Shown piece by piece: positions 59,826-64,000 of a DNA stretch of 64,000 nucleotides. The notes under the pieces were generated by a model. The model ran no database searches. It had not been told where the DNA came from and saw nothing but the letters and a program-made list of their open reading frames with translations. The DNA comes from Sphingomonas_Q fennica_A (GTDB taxonomy: Bacteria > Pseudomonadota > Alphaproteobacteria > Sphingomonadales > Sphingomonadaceae), in assembly GCA_036946415.1 (NCBI GenBank), contig JAQIJD010000002.1, positions 62,001 through 126,000 on the forward strand, read 5' to 3'. The position numbers and the translations under genes were made by a program. The number at the start of each line of letters is the position of its first letter. The first letter of the stretch is position 1.

Positions 59826-60948
59826 TCACATCGGTTCCGCCAGCGCGGCGACGCTTTCGGCCATGATCCGGGGTATCTCCTGCTCGCGGCCGCCCTCCTG
59901 CTCGATCCGGCAGATCAGGAAGCTGTTCTCGACCACCAGCCGGATGCGATCCCAGCGGCGCGCCTCGAAATCGCGCCAGGCGCGGTCGACATCTTCGGTC
60001 GCAGTGAGATACCGGCCGATGAGCAGCCCGTCCTCCACCGCGAGACCGGCGCCCGATGCGAGATGCGGCGTCGTCGAGTGGATCGCATCGCCGATCAGGC
60101 CGACCCGGCCGGCATGCCACGGCGGCGGCAGCAGCAGCCCTTCGAGCGGGCGATAGTTGAGGTTGGAGTGCGGACCGATGCCGGCGCGCGCCTCCGCGAT
60201 CCGCCCGCCCAAGGGGGCGAGGATCTGCCGCATCCGATCTTCCAGCTCCCCCTCCGGGATGAACGGATTGCCCGGCATCGCCATGGTGACGAAGAGATAA
60301 TAATGCGTCGGCGAACAGGGATTGACGCCGACCTTGTAGCCGGGGCCGAAATAGATCTCGGCGCCCGTCAGGTCGGCGGGGCGGGGCGCGATCATCCGCC
60401 AGCAGCCCTGGCCGGTCTGGAACGGTTGCGGCGCGCCGGGCAGGATCATCCGGCGGATCGCGGAATGGTAGCCGTCGGCGCCGATCACCCCCCGGTAGCG
60501 GCGCGCGCTGCCGTCGCTGAACCGCACGGAGACACCGCCCTCGTCCTGATCGAGCGTATCGACCGACAGGCCGAGGCGGACGTCGACCCCCGCGGGCGCG
60601 GACATGCGTGGAGAAGATGTTGTGCAGATCGGGGCGCATGATGCCGCCGGCCGGCGGCAGTCCCGGCTCCAGCGCGGGCGTCTCCATCGTGTGGAGATAC
60701 GTGCCGTCGCCGGTGAAGAACTTGACCTTGTCCGACAGGAAGCCCCGCGCCTTCACGTCGTCGAGCACGCCGAGCTGGGCGAAGGCGCGCAGCGTCGGGC
60801 CGGTGATCGTGATGCCGGCGCCCAGCATACGCCATGTCAGGTCGTGGTCGATCAGGTCGACTTCGGCGCCGTTCTGACGGAGCGACAGGGCCGCCGCCAT
60901 GCCGCCGACTCCGCCGCCGACGACGAGGAAGGGATCGCGGCCGGTCAT
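59826..60948 (-). pseudogene. FAD-dependent monooxygenase, broken by 1-base insertion
   Basis: Flavin hydroxylase of the salicylate/6-hydroxynicotinate type. The start frame (ATG 60948) gives MTGRDPFLVVGGGVGGMAAALSLRQNGAEVDLID with the FAD loop G-G-G-V-G-G, and runs to LHNIFSTHVRARG. After that, the remaining protein lies in another frame: VDVRLGLSVDTL, RGVIGADGYHSAIRR (DG motif) and GRVGLIGDAIHSTTPHLASGAGLAVEDG (GD motif). Removing one base from the five-C run 60587-60591 (plus strand) joins them as HVRARGVDVRLG and gives a normal 373 residues. ATG overlaps the FAH gene stop. Real frameshift or homopolymer error. Confidence 0.87.
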
Positions 60949-61916
60949 GCGCGGACGACCTTCTGGTCGATCGCCCCGAACGGCGCCGTGCCGTCCGCCG
61001 CCCGCGCGGCCATGCGCACCCGATCGCCGAAGCGCATGAAGCCGGTGCGCGGCTGCCCTTCGTCGAGCTGTTCGATGCCGCGTCGCTCGGCGATGCAGGC
61101 CGAACCGACCTGGCGGAAATCGGCGTTGGAGACGGTGCCCGATCCGATGATCGTCCCCGCGACGAGCTGACGGGTGCGCGCCGCATGGGCGACCAGCTCG
61201 GCGAAGGAGAAGGCCATCTCCCCGCCGTTGGCGCGGCCGAACCGCTCGCCGTTCCAGTCCACCTCCAGCGGCAGCGCCACGCGGGCATCGCGCCAGCCGT
61301 CCCCCAGTTCGTCCGGCGTGATGGCGGCGGGGGCCAGGCTGCACGGCGGCTTGGCCTGGACCCAGCCGAACCCCGTCTTCATCTCGATCGGGGCGAGCTT
61401 GCGAAGCGACCAATCGTTGATCTGGACGACGAGGCGGATGTGGCGTTCCGCCTCCGCAGGGCCGACGCCCATCGGCACCGTATCGACGATGACGCCATAT
61501 TCGCCTTCAAAATCGATCCCGTCGTCCTCGCTGGGCAGCGGGATATCGTCGGTCGGCCCGTAGAAGCGGTCGGACACGCCCTGATACATCAGCGGCCGAT
61601 CCCGCGGCGCCGGGTCCATGCCGAAGACCTGCGCCATCAGCGCGCCGTGGCTTTCGAAGGCGGAACCGTCCAGCCACTGCCAGGCGCGCGGCAGCGGCGC
61701 GATGACGCGTGCCGTGGGCACGGCGACCGAGACCGCCCTATCCGCGTCCACCCGATCCGCCAGCGCGCGCAGCGCGAGTTCGGTATCGGACCATCGTTCC
61801 AGCGCCTGCTGCAACGTGTCGGCGATCCCCGTCGCCGGGGCGGCGCGGGCAAGATCGCGGGAGGCGACGTGAAGGCGGCCGTCGCGGCTTCCGTCGGACA
61901 GGGTGATGAGCTTCAT
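60945..61916 (-). CDS. Fumarylacetoacetate hydrolase (FAH) family protein
   Basis: A 323-residue FAH-superfamily enzyme; members hydrolyse C-C bonds, hydrate or decarboxylate ring-fission products. Metal-binding set E-x-E in DGIDFEGEYGVIVDTVP and the conserved ...LVVQINDWSLR, KTGFGWVQAKPP and GTIIGSGTVSN. Size and N-terminal extension match the larger fumarylacetoacetase-type group. Next to a flavin hydroxylase this points to breakdown of an aromatic ring product. Overlaps by four bases with both neighbours. Confidence 0.9.
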   Translation of the reverse strand: MKLITLSDGSRDGRLHVASRDLARAAPATGIADTLQQALERWSDTELALRALADRVDADRAVSVAVPTARVIAPLPRAWQWLDGSAFESHGALMAQVFGMDPAPRDRPLMYQGVSDRFYGPTDDIPLPSEDDGIDFEGEYGVIVDTVPMGVGPAEAERHIRLVVQINDWSLRKLAPIEMKTGFGWVQAKPPCSLAPAAITPDELGDGWRDARVALPLEVDWNGERFGRANGGEMAFSFAELVAHAARTRQLVAGTIIGSGTVSNADFRQVGSACIAERRGIEQLDEGQPRTGFMRFGDRVRMAARAADGTAPFGAIDQKVVRA

Positions 61917-63136
61917 TGGAACCTCGGCTTGGTGGAAGCGATGAAGGGCGCGCCGCCGCCCCGGACGGCCACGAACAGGCTGGCCGCCGCGACCGCGAGC
62001 GCGATCCAGCCGAGCAACGAGAAGGCGGCCAGCACGCTGGTGCCCGGCCACGCGATCCGCACCCCCGCCGTCACCGCGACGCTGGCGAACTGACCGATCG
62101 AGAAACAGGCCTGCCAGATGCCGATGCCGCGCCCGCGCACCCCCGCGTCCAGCCCGCGCGCGGCGGTGGTCAGCAGGGTGGGGAGCAGCAGCCCGCAGGC
62201 GACGAGGTTCAGGAAGGCGAGGGCGACGAACGGCCCGATCGCGTGGACCTGGCCCAGCCCGACCAGCGTCACCCCGGCCAGCAGCAGTTCCGCCGCCAGC
62301 AGACGCGCGAACGGCTGATCCGAAACCCGCCAGAAGCACAGCGCCCCCACGGGCACACCGAGCGTGGCCACGGCGGAGAAGATGCCGATCCGGCCGCTGT
62401 CGACCAGGCCGATCGCGGACAGGCCGAGCCCGATCTGGAACTGCACGGCGTAGAAGAGGATGGAGCCGAAGATCGAGATCGCGCACAGGCGCAGCAGCCA
62501 GGCCCATGGCAGCGCCGACCATGGCGCCGGAACGCCGGCATCGCCGTGACTGCGCATATCCCACGTCAGCCGCCAGAGCGCGACGGCGAGGGGCAGGGCG
62601 AGCCCATAGGCCAGAAACGGGCCGCGCCACCCCAGCGCGCTGCCCAGCAGCCCCCCGACCGGCAGGAGGACGAGTGCCGCCGCGGTGGCGGTGATCGTCT
62701 GCCCCGACAGCCAGCGGTTCCGATCACGGCCGGAGAAATAGTCGCCGATGAGGGCGGTGCTGAGCACCAGGATGAACGCTTCGGTGAGGCCGAGCGCCAT
62801 GCGCGCGACGAAGATCGCGGCGAAGTCCGTCAGGACGAGGGGCAGGAGGCCGACGACCGCATAAGCGAGCGTGGCCGCGATCAGCAGCGTCCGCCGTCCC
62901 CACCGGTCCCCCGCGAAGCCCGCCAGCGGGGATAGCAGCCCCGCGATCAGGCCGGGTACGGCCAACAGCGCCGGCACCCAGAAGATGTGGTCGGGAACGT
63001 GCCCGAACGCCGCCATGAGGTCCGGCAGGACCGGTGCCAGGATGATCCCGCCCATGACGGTCAGCGTGCTTGGCAGCACGAGCACGAAACCCTGCGGGCG
63101 GCCTGCGACGCGGGCGGGCGGAGGGGCGCTCATCAT
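61913..63136 (-). CDS. MFS transporter (module C)
   Basis: A permease of about 407 residues with twelve predicted helices. Start taken at the ATG pair 63136/63133 (MMSAPPPARVAGRPQGFVLVLPSTLTVMGGIILAPVLPDLMAAFG); upstream in-frame sequence is Arg/Pro-rich. Loop 2-3 motif GFAGDRWGRRTLLIAATLAY is the classic MFS G-x-x-x-D-R-x-G-R-R. It is a DHA1-like type, different from the permeases of modules A and B. First gene of the minus-strand module C operon. Confidence 0.88.
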   Translation of the reverse strand: MMSAPPPARVAGRPQGFVLVLPSTLTVMGGIILAPVLPDLMAAFGHVPDHIFWVPALLAVPGLIAGLLSPLAGFAGDRWGRRTLLIAATLAYAVVGLLPLVLTDFAAIFVARMALGLTEAFILVLSTALIGDYFSGRDRNRWLSGQTITATAAALVLLPVGGLLGSALGWRGPFLAYGLALPLAVALWRLTWDMRSHGDAGVPAPWSALPWAWLLRLCAISIFGSILFYAVQFQIGLGLSAIGLVDSGRIGIFSAVATLGVPVGALCFWRVSDQPFARLLAAELLLAGVTLVGLGQVHAIGPFVALAFLNLVACGLLLPTLLTTAARGLDAGVRGRGIGIWQACFSIGQFASVAVTAGVRIAWPGTSVLAAFSLLGWIALAVAAASLFVAVRGGGAPFIASTKPRFQ

Positions 63137-63456
63137 ATGCGGACCCCGCGGCGCGACGCGATGGGGCCGGCATCGACCGGCCGCAGCGACCGGATGCCCG
63201 CGCCGAAATAGCAGATGTGCTCCCGAAACGGCATTCCGCCCCTCTCCGCCGGCGAATCTGGGCCGCCTTGGCGGCGGGCCTTCCGGTTCTGTGTCGCAAA
63301 ATCTCATGCGACGCAATGAATACGTATTCTTCGATCAGAACTTTTGTGTATGCTCGTGCAAACGGGATAAGGCGATTTGTGCGATTCGCCGCCATGGGCT
63401 CGTATGCGAGTTGGGCGTCCCGCTGGCAGAAAAGAATTTTGCAGAAGGGGATGGAT
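63137..63456. promoter_or_regulatory. 320-base divergent spacer with palindrome GAATACGTATTC
   Basis: No gene is supported in this stretch between the divergent MFS and receptor genes. Around 63300-63360 it becomes AT-richer and holds the perfect 12-base palindrome GAATACGTATTC (63318-63329), a likely regulator site or part of the promoter. The rest shows nothing I can name. Confidence 0.55.
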
Positions 63457-64000
63457 ATGTTTCGCTGGTTGCTGGCTTCGACCTGCCTGCTGACGTCCGC
63501 GGCGGGCCTGGCGCAGGGGATCGCGCCGCCGGATCCGGCCGGCACGGCCGATGGTGCGGGTGGCGCCGGCATTTCCGACATCGTCGTCACCGCGTCCCGC
63601 CGGGCGGAGAATGTCCAGCGATCGGCGCTGTCGATACAGGCGATCACGTCCGAGCAATTGTCGCGCCGCGGGATCAGCCGGCCCGAGGATCTGAACGTGA
63701 TCGCGCCCGGCGTTTCGGTGGCGACCGGCGGCAATTATCCGCAGACCTATATCCGCGGTGTCGGCAATTACGCGTCCAACAGCTATGCCGAAGGTGCGGT
63801 CGCGTACAATATCGATGGCGTTTATGTGTCGCGCAGCTGGGCGACACGCGCCGCCCTGTTCGATCTCGAGCGCGTCGAAGTGCTGAAAGGCCCGCAGGGC
63901 ACGCTCTACGGACGCAACGCGTCGGGCGGGGCGATCAACTTCATCACCGCGCGGCCGAAGCTCGGGCAGACCGGCGGCTTTGCGGAACTGGAAGCGGGCA
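63457..64000 (+). CDS. TonB-dependent receptor, cut by window end (module C)
   Basis: The first 181 residues of an outer-membrane transporter, open to the last base. ATG 63457 has AGGGG six bases upstream (an ATG at 63451 abuts the site) and gives the signal MFRWLLASTCLLTSAAGLAQG. TonB box region ISDIVVTASRRAENV, then LSIQAITSEQLSRRGISRPEDLNVIAPG, TYIRGVGNYASNSYAEGAV and LERVEVLKGPQGTLYGRNASGGAINFI. Same plug type as the module A and B receptors. Divergent from the module C catabolic operon, so likely the uptake step for its substrate. Confidence 0.92.
   Translation, partial: MFRWLLASTCLLTSAAGLAQGIAPPDPAGTADGAGGAGISDIVVTASRRAENVQRSALSIQAITSEQLSRRGISRPEDLNVIAPGVSVATGGNYPQTYIRGVGNYASNSYAEGAVAYNIDGVYVSRSWATRAALFDLERVEVLKGPQGTLYGRNASGGAINFITARPKLGQTGGFAELEAG

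Noticed and set aside
1..64000. tRNA or rRNA genes and prophage
   Set aside because: No cloverleaf, rRNA segment or phage structural gene could be recognised by eye on either strand.

Overview
The window is high-GC DNA from an alphaproteobacterium, most probably a sphingomonad (Sphingomonas/Sphingobium group). This rests on gene content, not on a search: a fused sulfur-carrier/thiazole synthase, a glutathione-dependent enzyme that closely resembles LigF beta-etherase, a complete aa3 cytochrome oxidase operon in the ctaC-ctaD-ctaB-ctaG-ctaE order, and four large TonB-dependent receptors each beside small-molecule catabolic genes. Genes are packed tightly, with many ATGA stop/start overlaps.

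Left part (1-34,800) is mostly core genome. It starts with the 3' part of thiSG and a LigF-like gene, a class C beta-lactamase-like hydrolase divergent from a GNAT acetyltransferase, and an IS5-family element (3332-4172) inserted at the end of the acetyltransferase gene. A minus-strand glycosyltransferase operon follows (9395 to 4156), headed by a sucrose-phosphate-synthase-like enzyme fused to a HAD phosphatase. Next comes a long minus-strand housekeeping run (16971 to 11007): pyrE-pdxJ-acpS-lepB-AI-2E transporter-gpmA-purE-purK. The plus-strand oxidase block (17139-24437) leads into thrC, an M16 peptidase, a pair of REPIN-like repeats and an rRNA-type methyltransferase. After an unassigned 800 bp comes a 976-residue TonB receptor, a secretory-lipase-like protein and a DUF2252 protein.

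Right part (34,807-64,000) is an accessory catabolic island made of three modules that share one plan: an outer-membrane TonB receptor, an MFS permease, hydrolases or oxidoreductases, and in two modules a GntR/FCD repressor. Module A (34,807-48,446) has a GntR regulator, receptor, esterase, MFS permease, gamma-carbonic-anhydrase-like protein, divergent amidase, and an SDR-BKACE-HyuA-HyuB-SDR operon. The same 20-base near-palindrome lies upstream of the receptor (35591-35610) and between the amidase and the SDR operon (42185-42204), which ties both halves into one likely regulon. Module B (48,513-57,228) has a second GntR, an MFS permease divergent from a receptor, and an ornithine-cyclodeaminase-like, DapA-like, semialdehyde dehydrogenase and SDR series. 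Module C (57,374 to the window end) has an MFS-FAH hydrolase-FAD monooxygenase-HisD-like-SDR-ABM operon divergent from a receptor cut by the window end.

Two important genes, ctaD and the module C FAD monooxygenase, each carry what looks like a single inserted base that breaks the reading frame. Either these are real mutations or the assembly has indel errors; this should be settled before any physiological conclusion.
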